From NCBI GenBank assembly GCA_963745675.1, contig CAVUYM010000033.1, forward strand, positions 1-16,519: a stretch of DNA of 16,519 bases, written 5' to 3'. Positions 1-10,125 of the stretch are shown here, in pieces (within the stretch, counting starts at the first letter, position 1; each line of letters starts with the position of its first letter). Source of the stretch: JAUIIK01 sp963745675 (lineage in GTDB: Bacteria > Chloroflexota > Chloroflexia > Thermomicrobiales > CFX8). The position numbers were made by a program, and so were the translations under genes. The notes under the pieces were generated by a model. It had not been told where the DNA came from and did not search any database. It worked only from the letters and a program-made list of their open reading frames with translations.

Positions 1-504
1 GCACCTTTGGTGCTCTCTTCGAAGACGGGCGCACCAACGACTAGCCCGACAACGTCGGCTGCTTCTTCGCCCCACGCAAGCAGAATAAACCCACCGGTAA
101 TCAGTTCGAGAATGACGCTGAAGACAATGGCGACGATCGCCCCCCAGAGGAACGCGCCGAGCAGCGTGTACCAGGGCTCAGATTCGAAACGGTCGAGCAG
201 CAACACCATCAGGCTGTAGATGACGGCCGGGACGATCGCGGCGATGGTCGCCAGCGCCAAGAGCTACCGGATTCGGCACGCTGGCGACGAGGAGCAGGCC
301 GACGCAGAGCGCCAGACATCCAAAGAACGAGAAACCCGCCAAAAGCCAGCAAGGCCGCAATGAACCCGTCGATTTGCCGAACTTGAGCTGGCGGAGAAAC
401 CGGTGGCCCTTGTCGGCGACCACACGACACACAGAATTCGGCCGTCAGCCTCAACCGGTTGGCCGCAAAAGTAGCAGCGTCGCTCTGCGTTTAGACTCAC
501 TCAT
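1..504 (-). CDS. PrsW-family intramembrane protease with N-terminal zinc ribbon (3' end cut by window, frameshifted)
   Basis: Reading leftward from about 500, the protein opens with a zinc ribbon (CYFCG, then after a one-base shift FCVSCG). Hydrophobic helices follow, including VPAVIYSLMVLLLD and a segment ending in ILLAWGEEA. The last visible residues, VGAPVFEESTKG, carry the EExxK motif of PrsW glutamic-type intramembrane proteases, which cut membrane-anchored substrates such as anti-sigma factors. The later family motifs lie beyond the window. Three breaks are needed, near 447, 310 and 265. Removing one G from the GGCC near 447 gives a perfect CxxC-x10-CxxC ribbon. The start is either GTG at 500 (GGGAGA about 8 bases upstream) or ATG at 504; the GTG is in frame with the first ribbon cysteines. 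The family call is firm because of EExxK in membrane context. The substrate is unknown. Confidence 0.75.
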
Positions 505-588
505 CCGTCTCCCAGGGGCATCCGGTATGACTGGGACCAGTCTACGATGGCGACTCCTACGGATACCCTATATGCATCGATATTGGGA

Positions 589-1933
589 CTATTTTGGAAA
601 GACCTCGCTACGGCTTGCCCGGCGCATGAAGGCGATGTATTCGTCGCGTGTCATCTCCGCATCGTAGCGATCGATGATCTCTGTCTGCTCGCGCTGCGCC
701 ATCAGCCAGCAGGTCGATGACACAGCCTGCCATCAGCTTGGCGGGCCAGATGTAGGCTAGTGCATCATCAACGATGCGCCAGTCACTGCCGTGGACCGTC
801 CCGGCGAAACCGGCCATATTCGGCTCGACGACGGGCATGATCGCCGAGAGATCGCCCAGGTCGGTCGACCAGGAACCGTGTCCCGCCTCTTCCCAGCTGC
901 TTTCCGGGAAGTGTTCCAGGAAGTTTGACTGGAATATCTGCGACAGGCCGTCATCATTGCGGAGCGGCAGGTAGCCCGGCAAGCTCGTGATTTCGACGGA
1001 GGCACCCAGCGCTAGTGCACCTGCTTTGAGCGCCCGGTCGACTTTGCGGTCGGCATCGACGATCGCATCGAGGGTGCGTCCACGGATCATCGTCTCCAGG
1101 CGCACGTCGTTGGGGATGACATTCACCAGATCGCCGCCGCGGGTCAGGATCGGGTGGATCCGGACGCTCTCCGCGTCGCGATAGGTTTCACGCTGGGCGT
1201 TGATCGCTTCGAGTGCGATGTTGGCGGCATAGAGGGCGTTGATCCCGTTCTGCGGTGCTCCTCCGGCGTGGGCAGCCTTGCCAATGAAGCGAGCCTGTTT
1301 GCCAACGAAGCCGTTGGAAGAGGTGTTGAGGCTGCAGATCGTGCCGTCGTCGAAGACCCCGGCATGGACCATCATGGCCATGTCGATGTCATCAAACGCG
1401 CCGAGCTTCACCAGTTCGCTCTTGCCGCCGAGAAATTCGGTCTTGCCCTGATCGCGGAGTTCGAGCCGCTCCCCGAGTTCGACATATTCCTCGGCCGGGA
1501 CGGCGAAGAAGGTCACCGAACCAGCTAGATGATCGAGCACTCCCGATGTCACGAGTCCGGTCGCGACACCGAGCATCGCCGTTATCTGGGCATTGTGGCC
1601 GCAACAATGGGCCGCGCCGGTATCGGGGTCAGCATCGGGATGGTCGGCCACCAGAACCGAATCCAGCTCGCCGATGATTGCGATGTTCGGTCCCTGGCCC
1701 GCCGCGCCCTGGACGGTCGCCTTCACGCCGGTCAGCGCCAGTTCCTCATGGAAGCCGAGTCCGAGCCGGCCGAACTCTCGCGCAACGACGCTGGCGGTGC
1801 GCCGTTCTTTGAAACCGAGTTCCGGATGCCGGAAGATGTCCCAGCCGACTTCGGCCAGCCGCCCGGATTCCCGGTCGATGGCAGCCAACGCTTGCTGTTT
1901 GAGTGTCTGGATGTCTATTGATTGGTTCTTCAC
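589..1933 (-). CDS. M20-family amidohydrolase (AbgB/aminoacylase-like)
   Basis: This is a metal-dependent amidohydrolase of the M20 family, probably cytoplasmic, cleaving N-acyl or N-aminobenzoyl amino-acid type substrates; the exact substrate cannot be read. It shows the family start WDIFRHPELGF, the acidic block GELDSVLVADHP, the metal-binding CCGH (His about 113) with nearby HNAQITAML, and the AVPAEEYVE glutamate pair. A dimerisation domain follows (GKAAHAGGAPQNGINAL), then the late metal ligand region TVHGSDW. GTG at 1933 is chosen because GGAG sits six bases upstream; longer in-frame starts would run into the ferredoxin gene. One extra base near 700 breaks the frame. Across it the natural C-terminus is restored (AQREQTEIIDRYDAEM to EVFPK) with its stop at 589-591, giving about 447 residues. 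The start lies 34 bases after the ferredoxin stop, so the two are probably one operon. Confidence 0.88.
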
Positions 1934-1967
1934 TCTGGGCTCCACTATTTCAGATCGTGCGCCGCCG

Positions 1968-2197
1968 CTAGCGCGGCCAGAGTTGCCTGCCATCTTCGGT
2001 CTCGACGATGATGGCGTCGACCGGGCAGTCCATCGCAGCTTCGAGAATGGTCGCGCGATCGGTCGAGGCAGGATCAAGGACTTCCGCTATTCGAAATGCG
2101 TTGAGCCTGAAGAGATTGGCGCGCAAACTTCGCAGTTGGCGACGCCGATGCAGCGTCCTTCTTCGACTTCAACTCGTAGCCCGTGATCGTACGACAT
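1968..2197 (-). CDS. small ferredoxin, probably [3Fe-4S] (one frameshift)
   Basis: A short soluble electron carrier of about 76 residues. The ATG at 2197 opens MSYDHGLRVEVEEGRC, followed by CIGVANCEVCAP, then NLFRLNAFRIAEVLDP and finally DCPVDAIIVETEDG with the stop at 1968. The pattern C-x5-C...CP, with valine at the usual second-cysteine position and the AP..LF signature, fits single-cluster ferredoxins of the type that often serve cytochromes P450 or other oxygenases. An extra cysteine right before AP could complicate cluster assignment. One A is missing from the GCCAATC run near 2110; restoring it joins the halves perfectly. No oxygenase is seen nearby, so its partner is unknown; the next gene in the same direction is the amidohydrolase. 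Confidence 0.82.
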
Positions 2198-2320
2198 ACA
2201 CTATGGCCCTTCCGTCGCACCAGAGGCTAACATGCCCAACCATTCGAGGATCGGTGACGTATCCTAAACAGACGTTGCCGCCGGGGCAGCGCTGTCGCCC
2301 GGATCGAGTGAAAGACGACT

Positions 2321-3728
2321 ATGTTGATCCGCACTAGCTTGATGGCTCTCCGTTGGCAGCCGTTCTAGCGGCTTGTGTTGTTGGTGATGATGCAGACTCG
2401 TCGACCCCGACACCCGCTCCAACCGCGTCGATCGTCGGGGCGAAGATTCGCCGTCGCCGACGCAATCTTCGCAAGATCCCACACCGACACCCGCACCGAA
2501 TACCCCAACAGATCCTACTCCCACAGCGTCGAACCCGACGGATCAACGGCGACTCCAACACCGGCGACGAGCGAGGCTCCAACGGCGACCGTGACTCCGT
2601 TACCGCCGCCTCCAGTTACTCCGACGCCAGCGCCTGCGGCTGAACCGCTCCCACTCGATCAGCTCACGGTGGGGCTCGAACTGGTCACAGATGGATTCGA
2701 TCAGCCAGACGGCATCGCCAACGCCGAAGATGGCTCGAATGGCATCTTCGTGCTGGAGCAGCCGGGACGCATTCGGATTGTCGCCGGTGGCGCGCTGGTT
2801 GATATCCCATTCCTGGATATCACGGACCGAGTCGGTTCAGACTCGACCGAACGCGGCCTGCTCGGCCTGGTCTTTCATCCCGACTACGAAAACAACGGGC
2901 GCTTATTCGTCAATTACACGAACCGCGACGGTCACACCGTCATTTCTGAATTCGCCGTGACCAGTGAGTCCGAATATCGCCGATCCTTCGTCTGAGAAGC
3001 TGATTCTGTTTGTCGAACAACCGGCGAGCAACCACAACGGCGGCCATCTGGCATTCGGGCCGGATGGTCTTCTCTGGATCGGCCTCGGGGACGGTGGCGC
3101 AGGGGGAGATCGCTTTAAGAATGCACAGAACCCTGGGACGCTGCTCGGTTCGATGCTGCGTATCGATGTCGACAGCGCTGATCCCTATGGCATCCCGGCA
3201 GGCAACCCGTTTGTCAACGATCCGAACGCCCGCGATGAGATCTGGGCCATCGGACTACGCAATCCCTGGCGCTATTCGTTCGACCGTCTGACCGGTGATC
3301 TCTATATCGCCGATGTTGGACAGGGGCAGTGGGAAGAGATCAGCTTCGCAACGCTGCCTCGACCGGAGGCGAGAACTATGGCTGGCCGATCATCGAAGGC
3401 TCCTATTGCTATGAGAGTAACTCCTGCACCATCGAGGGGCTGATCCGGCCAATCGCCGAGTATGACCACGCCGAAGGCAACTGCGCTGTGACCGGGGGCT
3501 ACGTCTATCGCGGCTCGTTGAGCCCCGGCCTCTGGGGCACCTACGTCTACGCCGACTATTGCAGCGGCCGATTCTGGGGACTGCGCGTGACCGACTCCGG
3601 GCGTCGAAACACGGCTCTTTTTCCAACGTAGCGGGGCGCTCTTCTCTTCGTTTGGCGAGGATGAACAGGGCGAGATCTACGTCGTCAGTCTGGAATCCGG
3701 TGCCCTCTACAGAGTCGTCGGTTTCTAG
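2321..3728 (+). CDS. glucose/sorbosone dehydrogenase family lipoprotein (PQQ-type beta-propeller, frameshifted)
   Basis: A secreted, lipid-anchored sugar dehydrogenase of the soluble aldose dehydrogenase (YliI-like) type, expected to oxidise sugars with PQQ outside the membrane. It begins MLIRTSLMAL followed by a lipobox LAAVLAAC (Cys codon 2374-2376). A long Thr/Pro linker leads to the propeller: DGFDQPDGIA, EQPGRIRIV, RGLLGLVFHPDYE, NHNGGHLAFGPDGLLWIGLG with the catalytic-type His, the family hallmark GLRNPWRYSFDR..GDLYIADVGQ, then TGGENYGWPIIEG, GGYVYRG and a final GALYRVVGF. About six frame changes are needed (near 2345, 2440, 2545, 2965, 3350 and 3600), but family motifs continue on both sides of each, so the gene is probably intact in the organism. 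No PQQ synthesis gene is visible. The Shine-Dalgarno sequence before the ATG is weak. Confidence 0.85.
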
Positions 3729-3877
3729 CGCGGAACGAGTGGACCCCCACTTCACTACTGGTAGAGACGTGCCGCGGCGTGTCTTCTCATCAGTCTGTTG
3801 GCCTGTGCCTGTCTCATCTCTTACTCAATGCTCACATTTCTATGCTAAGACCATCTCAAGCATGTAAGGGGTGACGG

Positions 3878-5091
3878 ATGGCGGAGCAACCACAAGCGAG
3901 CACACAGGGTGATCTACGCGAAGTGTCGATGCTGGCGCTGAAGCTCGGGCTGACAGCATTTGGCGGACCAGCAGCGCATATTGCGATGCTCAGGCAAGAG
4001 GTTGTCGAGAAACGTCAGTGGATGACCGACCAGCACTTTCTCGACCTGATCGGTCTGACGAATCTGGTGCCGGGCCCGAACTCGACCGAGATGGTCATCC
4101 ATGCCGGTTACGAGCGGGCTGGCTGGCGGGGCTCCTGGCTGCAGGGTCGCTCTTCATTCTGCCCGCCTTCTCGCTGGTGTTGGTGTTCACCATCCTCTAT
4201 GTCGAATATGGCACCACGACCGCGGGAGGTTGGTTACTCTACGGTATCAAGCCGGTCATCATTGCTGTCATTGCACAGGCGCTCTATGGCCTTGGCAACA
4301 CCGCGTTGCGCGTGGCCGACCGCGCTACCGCCGTTCTGATGGCCCTCGTCGGGGCGAGCGTCGCTGCGCTCTTCTTCGTCGGAATCAATGAGTTGCTTCT
4401 GCTATTCGGCGGGGCAATCATCGGCGCGCTGTTGATCTTCGGACGCCGGATGCTTGCTGGCGGGACGCTGGCGCTGCTGCCGCTCTACTTGCTGAAGCTC
4501 CCTCTGGCGATACTGGCAGTCGGGGACAATGAGCCAGTCTCCTATAACGCCACGCGGCTCTTTCTGACCTTCCTCAAGATCGGCGCGGTGCTCTATGGCT
4601 CCGGCTACGTCCTGTTGGCCTTTCTTCAGGGCGATTTCGTCGATAAATATGGCTGGTTGACTCAGGAGCAGCTGATCGATGGTGTCGCCATCGGCCAGTT
4701 CACGCCGGGTCCCGTCTTCACGACGGCGACCTTCGTCGGCTACGTCAGTGGTGAAGCGAGTGGTGGTTTCACTGGAGGTCTTATTGGCGCGACGCTGGCG
4801 ACGCTGGGGATCTTCATTCCAGCCTTCATCTTTGTTGTCCTGATTCGTCCGGTCGTTACGAGAGTGCGTGACCGCGCCTGGACCGGGGCGCTGCTCGACG
4901 GTGTCAATGCCGCGGCCCTGGGCTTGATGGCGGCGGTGACCTGGGAACTCGGACGGGCTGCGCTGGTCGATGTCGTGACCGTCCTGCTGGCGCTTCTGGC
5001 GCTGGCGGCGTTGCTGCGCTTCAAGGTCAACTCCGCCTGGTTGGTCATGGGCGGTGCGGTCGTCGGCTTGGCCTATCAAGGGCTCACATAG
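3878..5091 (+). CDS. chrA: chromate transporter, CHR family (one frameshift)
   Basis: An inner-membrane transporter of about 404 residues. Family members export chromate (proton or sulfate coupling has been proposed). It has the duplicated CHR architecture. The N-terminal half has LTAFGGPAAHIAMLRQEVV with EKRQWM and the NLVPGPNSTE loop. The C-terminal half repeats the theme in FLKIGAVLYGSGYVLLAFLQ and GQFTPGPVFTTATFVGYV. Many hydrophobic segments lie between and after. ATG at 3878 is preceded by AAGGGGTGA at good spacing. The frame changes near 4120 (one base missing) inside GYERAGW/LAGLLAAG, where family sequence is continuous across the break. It stands 149 bases after the sugar dehydrogenase, with no terminator seen between. 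Substrate specificity cannot be proven, because some homologues are of unknown function. Confidence 0.9.
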
Positions 5092-5709
5092 CTACCGTCC
5101 ATGGAGACCAGATAGGCCATAGCCTCCCGCGTCTCGCACAAAGCAGAATCGCCGGGCATGTGCCCAACGACTCTGTTGCGATATTGCGCTTGTCCCGCTG
5201 GTATTAGCCGCGTGACTTTGGCTCAAACTTCGTGTATGGAGCAAAACGCTGATTCCGGGGGTGGTGGGCCACATAGTCTCGCCACAGATCGTGTGTCTCA
5301 CTCAGCCACATCCGGTTGCCTCGTTTTTGTCCGTTCATCATTGCCCCCTTCGGCAATTGGCTCGGGCTTCGTTGCGCGAGCAAATTCGTTTGATGTATCC
5401 ATCATATGCATCCAGCTCGGAATGGAAATCTGGGGAATTGCCTGAATGAATTCGAGGGCTGTGTGTGGATAGGTGGGCAGAACTACCTGCTCATGGGTAG
5501 CCATGGCGCCAGCCCCGGTTTGGCGGAGCGCCGTGCCAGTGCAGGCCTCGTCTTGACCGCCACGGATTCACGTCCATTTCAGGCTTGCGAGGGGTCGTCC
5601 CATTCAGCGCCGTCATCGCTCGCGTGCAGGGAAGCGCCCACCGATACGTTAGAGTGGGCTGCAAGCTCGGCAATTGTCGAGGTGTCTTACCGGAGGGATC
5701 TAAGAACGT
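5092..5709. other. gene-poor intergenic region
   Basis: About 600 bases without a convincing gene. Open frames exist on both strands but lack good ribosome sites, family motifs or consistent codon use. The best of them is a 68-codon minus-strand frame at 5298-5504. The stretch around 5390-5450 looks lower in GC than its surroundings. GGAGGG at 5692-5697 lies 12 bases before the protease start at 5710. No RNA gene, inverted repeat or clear promoter was recognised. Confidence 0.4.
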
Positions 5710-7893
5710 ATGCGGAACATAGCCCGAAGAAATTCAACCCTGAGTGTGGCGATCTTGTTGCTGGCGGCGTTATTCGGAAGCCTTCCAGCGCTTGCTTCCC
5801 CGGCCGACGAGGATGGATCGCTTGAAGTAGCAGGCGGCGAACTACACCAGCTATCGACGCAATCTGCCGGGCAGTCGTCCGCTTCAGTTGACGTTATCGG
5901 TGCCTTCGGTGGCCGCGACCCGCAGATAGTCTTCGGGCCTGATGAGCGCATGCAAATTGAAGACACGACGCAGGATCCGTACAAGAAGATCGCTCATCTC
6001 ATTGCTATTGGTACAGAGCAGGGCATTGCCGAGCGCTGTACTGGCACCTTTATCGGAGTGCGCGTCATCATGACGGCCGCACACTGTGTTTGGCGTCCCG
6101 ATTTCGATGGCTATCCCGACACGTTGGAGGTGATCCCCGGCCGCAATGGCGATCAGATGCCGTACGGCAGCGGATTTGCCACCAATGTCTGGGTGCCGCA
6201 GGGCTGGATCGACAGTCTCTCTGACGGCGATCTCATTCCGGACTTTAGTTTCGACTACGCCCTGGTGCTGATGGCGGACGACAGTTGGGCGAGGCCGTCG
6301 GCACGATGACGATTGGCGTGATTGATGACGCCGCTCTCGCTGCGGCGAATTTCAACCCCACAACGGCAGGCTACCCGGGCGACAAGCCGGACGGCACGCT
6401 CTGGCTGGGAACGGGCACCGAATTCACTGGCGTTACCGAGAACGCTCTCTTTCATACGATCGATTCTGCAGCAGGCCAAAGTGGTTCTGCTGTCTGGCGC
6501 GGTTCGGACGAGCTGGTCGTCGGAATCGAAATCGTGGAGACGGCTTCAGACAATGCTGCTCGCCGGATAACCCAGGAGGTAGTCGACGGTTTCAACGCCG
6601 TTTGCGAACAGGTTGATTGCAGTATCAACGTCGCAAACAATGAAATGGAGCCGCCTCCTATCGACGACTCAGCCTTCCAACGCACATGGCAGAGGGCTGA
6701 CAAACCAGTCGCAGATGGTCAGGCGACGCGCACATGGTTGTGGGGACCCGGCCCCAACACGGAAATCATCACCGAAGCATATGACCAGGCGCCGGGTGGC
6801 GAGCGGTACGTGCTCTACTACGACAAGTCACGCATGGAGATAACGAATCCTGCCGGAGACTCGAATAGCATCTGGTATGTCACGAATGGTCTCCTCGCAA
6901 CCGAGCTCATCACTGGCCGGATGCAGATGGGCGATGACCGCTTTGAGGAGCTTTCGCCAGCAACTGCGAATGTGGCTGGTGACGCCAACGACCCCAACGG
7001 CCCGACGTACACGACATTCAATGCGCTGCTCGACCTCAACTCGCAACCAGTGGGTACAGTCATCACCCAACGAGTCAACCGTGCCGGGCCAGGTTGTCGA
7101 CGAGATTGCGCTGGCGGATCAGGGTGTGACCATCGGCTACGTCGATGATGTGACCAACCACGGTATCGCCGAGCCCTTCTGGGCTTTTATGAATTCGAGT
7201 GGCGTGGTCTACCAGGATGGCGGCTTCACAAATGCGCCGCTCTTCGAGAATGCCTTCTTCGCGACTGGCCGGCCGATCACCGAGCCATACTGGACGAATG
7301 TGCTCGTTGGCGGCACGCCGAAACTGGTTCTGGTCCAGTGCTTCGAGCGTCGCTGCCTGACCTATACCCCGGATAACGCCCCGGAATGGCGGGTTGAGAT
7401 GGGCAACATCGGCCAGCACTACTATGAGTGGCGTTATCAGAGCGGCGGCGGTCAGCAGATGCCTCCGGTCGATACCTGCCTGGACCCGGCCGAAGCTGAA
7501 TTCCTGGCGCTTCTGAATGAATATCGCAAGACACTCGGATACGAGCCGCTGTCAAATTCCGCCGTCCTCAATCAGGTGGCATACGACCATAGTCTGGACA
7601 TGGGCGAGCGAGCCTACTTCGACCATTACACGCCTGAAGGGCTTGGGCCTGAAGACCGTGCCGAGGCGGCGGGCTACGCCGGCAACGTGGCGGAAAATAT
7701 CGCCGCCGGGAGTGGCTCCACAACTGAGATTCTCGAAACCTGGCAGCAGACGCAGGAGACGGACGAGATCCTGCGCTCTTCGTCGATCGTCGTCGGAATC
7801 GGACGCGTCTTCGTTGAGGATAGCCCCTGGGACTGGTACTGGACGGTCGAGTTTGGTTACGTAGCCGACGCAGCGCCAACCAACTGCAGCTAG
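5710..7893 (+). CDS. secreted V8-like serine protease with Chloroflexota-type C-terminal module and CAP domain (two frameshifts)
   Basis: A multidomain exported protein of about 727 residues. A signal peptide (residues 1-29, VAILLLAALFGSLPALA) leads to a glutamyl-endopeptidase-like S1 domain with TAAHC (His about 125), FDYALV (Asp) and GQSGSAVW (Ser). A proline-containing linker is followed by a module with ADKPVADGQATRTWLWGP, YYDKSRMEI, YVTNGLLATELITGRMQ, FWAFMNSSGVVY, CFERRCLTYTP and NIGQHYYEWRY. The end is a CAP/SCP-PR1 domain (EFLALLNEYRKTLG, YFDHYTPEG, NVAENIA, WTVEFGY). The usual GHR-type histidine motif of CAP proteins is replaced by TQETDEIL. A missing base near 6282 and an extra C near 7086 break the frame; alignment with the neighbouring paralogue shows exactly where. 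Likely substrates are extracellular proteins. The role of the CAP domain is unknown. Confidence 0.85.
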
Positions 7894-8058
7894 ATTTGAG
7901 AGAGTTTCGACGCGGCTAAAATTCACTTGACACATTCTGCAATTCTCGGGGAGGCGATCTCTGCTCATTGCCGAAAAGTGAAACGTGTGCGATAAGCACT
8001 GCGAGGGATTAGGTGTCCCGAATGGAGGACGCCGATCACTCAAGCGAGAGGGGATCGA

Positions 8059-9796
8059 ATGAGGAAGCCTTTGCACAGGAAATCGTTGCTGTTGACGGCG
8101 GTACTTAGCTTCATGCTGGTCGTCAGCAGCCTTTCGGCACTGGCGCGACCCGGAACGGCGACGGATCAAGCGCTGGTTGGTCGCGGCGGGGGCATCCACA
8201 AGCTACAGGGGATCTCGGCCGGCGAGAGACCGGAGACACTAACCTATCTTGATCGCACGACCGGGCGCGATCCGCAGGTCGTAATCGGGCCGGATTCGCG
8301 CGTTCAGATTACCGACACAACGCAAGATCCCTATAAGAAGATCGTTAGCATCTGGGCCGGTGATCTGGACACCGGTCAGGGCTTTGGTTGTACCGGAACC
8401 TTCATTGGCGCGCGGGTCATCATGACTGCGGCGCACTGCGTCTGGTTCCCCGAGTACAACGGTTATCCGCCATATCTCGAAGTAGTTCCGGGCCGGAACG
8501 TCGACCAGGAGCCGTTCGGGTTTTCCGTGGGAGACAATCTCTGGGTGCCGCAGGGCTGGATCGACGCTAATGGCGACATCAACGCCGGCGGCGACTTCGA
8601 CTATGCGCTCATCGTCTTGGACGACGCGACATTGGGCAACACCGTCGGCACGATGACGATCGGCGTACTTGATGACGCCGCGCTGATGGCTCCGGACTTC
8701 AACCCGACTACAGCGGGCTATCCCGGCGACAAACCCGACGGCACGATGTGGGCAGGTAACGAACCGTCCTTTACCGATGTCGGTCCGACCATTCTGGAGC
8801 ATGAGATCGACTCGTTCCAGGGGCAGAGCGGTTCGGCCGTCTGGCGTGGCGCGGATCAGTTGATCGTCGGCATCGAATCCTTCGACACGGACACGATCAA
8901 CGGCACGCGGCGAATCACCCAGGATATCGTCGACGACTATACCGGCGTCTGCCAGCAACTTGGCTGCACATTCAACGTAGCGACAGGTGGAGGTAATCCA
9001 CCGCCACCGCCGCCGGGTGACGCATCAGCCTTCCAGCGCGTTTGGGAGCGCACCGACAAGCCGGTTGCGGACGGTCAGGCGACGCGCACCTGGATGTGGG
9101 GACCGCAGCCGAATACGCAGGTCATGATGGAAGCGTACGACGAGGCGCCGAACGGTCAGCGGCAGGTCCAGTACTACGACAAATCCCGCATGGAGATCAC
9201 CGATCCGGCGGTAGATCCCAACAGCATCTGGTACGTCACGAACGGCCTGCTCGCGACCGAACTCATCAGCGGTAGGATGCAGCTCGGCGACAATCGCTTC
9301 GACAACCGCGCACCGGCGAACGTCAATGTCGCCGGCGATGCGAACGATCCCAATGGACCAACCTACGCGACCTTCAACCCGCTGCTGGCTGCTCCCGCGC
9401 AGCCTGTTGGCACGCCAGTAACCCAGCGCGTCAACCGCGCCAGTCAGGTTACGGATGATCAGACGCTCGCGGCGCAAGGAATCACCATCGGTTTCGTCGA
9501 TGACGTGACAAACCACGGCATCGCCGCTCCCTTCTGGACCTTCATGAATTCGAGCGGTGTGGTCTACCAGAATGGCGCATTCACGACCGCGCCACTCTTT
9601 GAAAACGCCTTCTTCGCGACAGGGCCGCCCGATCACCGAGCCATACTGGGCTGACGTACTGGTTGGCGGCCAGCTGCGGCTCGTGCTGATGCAATGCTTC
9701 GAGCGCCGCTGCCTGACCTATACCCCGGATAACGATCCGGAATGGCGCGTTGAGATGGGCAACATCGGCCAGCATTACTATGCCTGGCGCTATTAA
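8059..9796 (+). CDS. secreted V8-like serine protease with Chloroflexota-type C-terminal module (one frameshift)
   Basis: A paralogue of the gene 165 bases upstream, about 578 residues, without the CAP domain. A basic N-terminus and hydrophobic core (SLLLTAVLSFMLVVSS) ending in ALA form the signal peptide. The protease domain has TAAHC (His126), DFDYAL (Asp181) and GQSGSAVW (Ser257 as nucleophile), as in V8 glutamyl endopeptidase. GGGNPPPPPPGD links it to the module carrying TDKPVADGQATRTWMWGP, YYDKSRMEITDP, YVTNGLLATELISGRMQ, FWTFMNSSGVVY, CFERRCLTYTP and NIGQHYYAWRY, where it stops. GAGAGGGG just before the ATG is a good ribosome site. One extra G in the GGG at 9622-9624 causes a break; correcting it gives TGRPITEPYW as in the paralogue. 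A strong terminator follows at 9911. Confidence 0.88.
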
Positions 9797-9910
9797 GGCG
9801 GTTGGTGGCGAATTCGGAGGCGCTCAACACGGCGTCCTGTTCCCATAACCTGGACATCGGCAGGCGCGGGTGACTCGCGGCTAATCTTCCGAAAATTCTT
9901 TGAGAACCGC

Positions 9911-9948
9911 ACCCGCTCCGGTCACTTGGCCGGGGCGGGTTTTCTTTT
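9911..9948 (+). terminator. rho-independent terminator of the protease genes
   Basis: ACCCGCTCCGG (9911-9921) pairs with CCGGGGCGGGT (9930-9940) over 11 base pairs with one wobble, around an 8-base loop. TTTCTTTT follows. It lies 115 bases after the second protease gene in the same direction. Confidence 0.9.
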
Positions 9949-9967
9949 GCAGGAGGTCTCGAACCTC

Positions 9968-10087
9968 ATGCTTCGATGCGGCGCATATCCTATCGCTCTA
10001 CTGCTGGGAGAGACCATCAGCTGCCGATTACTCCCGAGATATCCTTCAAGCACATCCAGCCCGTTTCCTGCATACGTACGCGGGTAA
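9968..10087 (+). other. possible 39-residue small ORF
   Basis: ATG at 9968 (MLRCGAYPIALLLGETISC...) with AGGAGGT at 9951-9957, ten bases upstream, ending at TAA 10085-10087. GAGGT in the ribosome site can pair with ACCTC just before the ATG. It begins right after a terminator and no promoter is seen for it. It has no recognisable family, so it may be chance. Confidence 0.2.
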
Positions 10088-10094
10088 AGGGATG

Positions 10095-10123
10095 GTGACA
10101 GGTTCGGCGAGGCATGGTATGCT
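10095..10123 (+). promoter_or_regulatory. sigma70-type promoter of the HTH gene
   Basis: The -35 GTGACA (10095-10100) is followed by a 17-base spacer and the -10 TATGCT (10118-10123). TGG precedes the -10, giving an extended -10 element. Expected transcription start is about 10130, inside the palindrome that follows. Confidence 0.7.
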
Positions 10124-10125
10124 AA

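Noticed and set aside
1934..2077. 48-codon N-terminal extension of the amidohydrolase
   Set aside because: It overlaps the ferredoxin gene in another frame and has no family similarity. GTG at 1933 has a well-spaced GGAG.
4402..5079. Long minus-strand open frame opposite the chromate transporter
   Set aside because: Its Arg/Gln/Asp-rich product is a shadow of a high-GC membrane protein gene. The plus strand carries clear family motifs.
5298..5504. 68-codon minus-strand frame (MATHEQVVLPTYPHTALEF...)
   Set aside because: No good ribosome site, no recognisable family, and competing frames on the other strand. It is left as unassigned sequence.
7927..7932. Perfect TTGACA upstream of the second protease gene
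   Set aside because: No acceptable -10 box lies 15-19 bases downstream; that stretch reads GGAGGC. It may be chance, so it is not annotated as a promoter.
8239..8958. Long minus-strand open frame opposite the second protease
   Set aside because: It mirrors the codon pattern of the protease, which has intact catalytic motifs on the plus strand.
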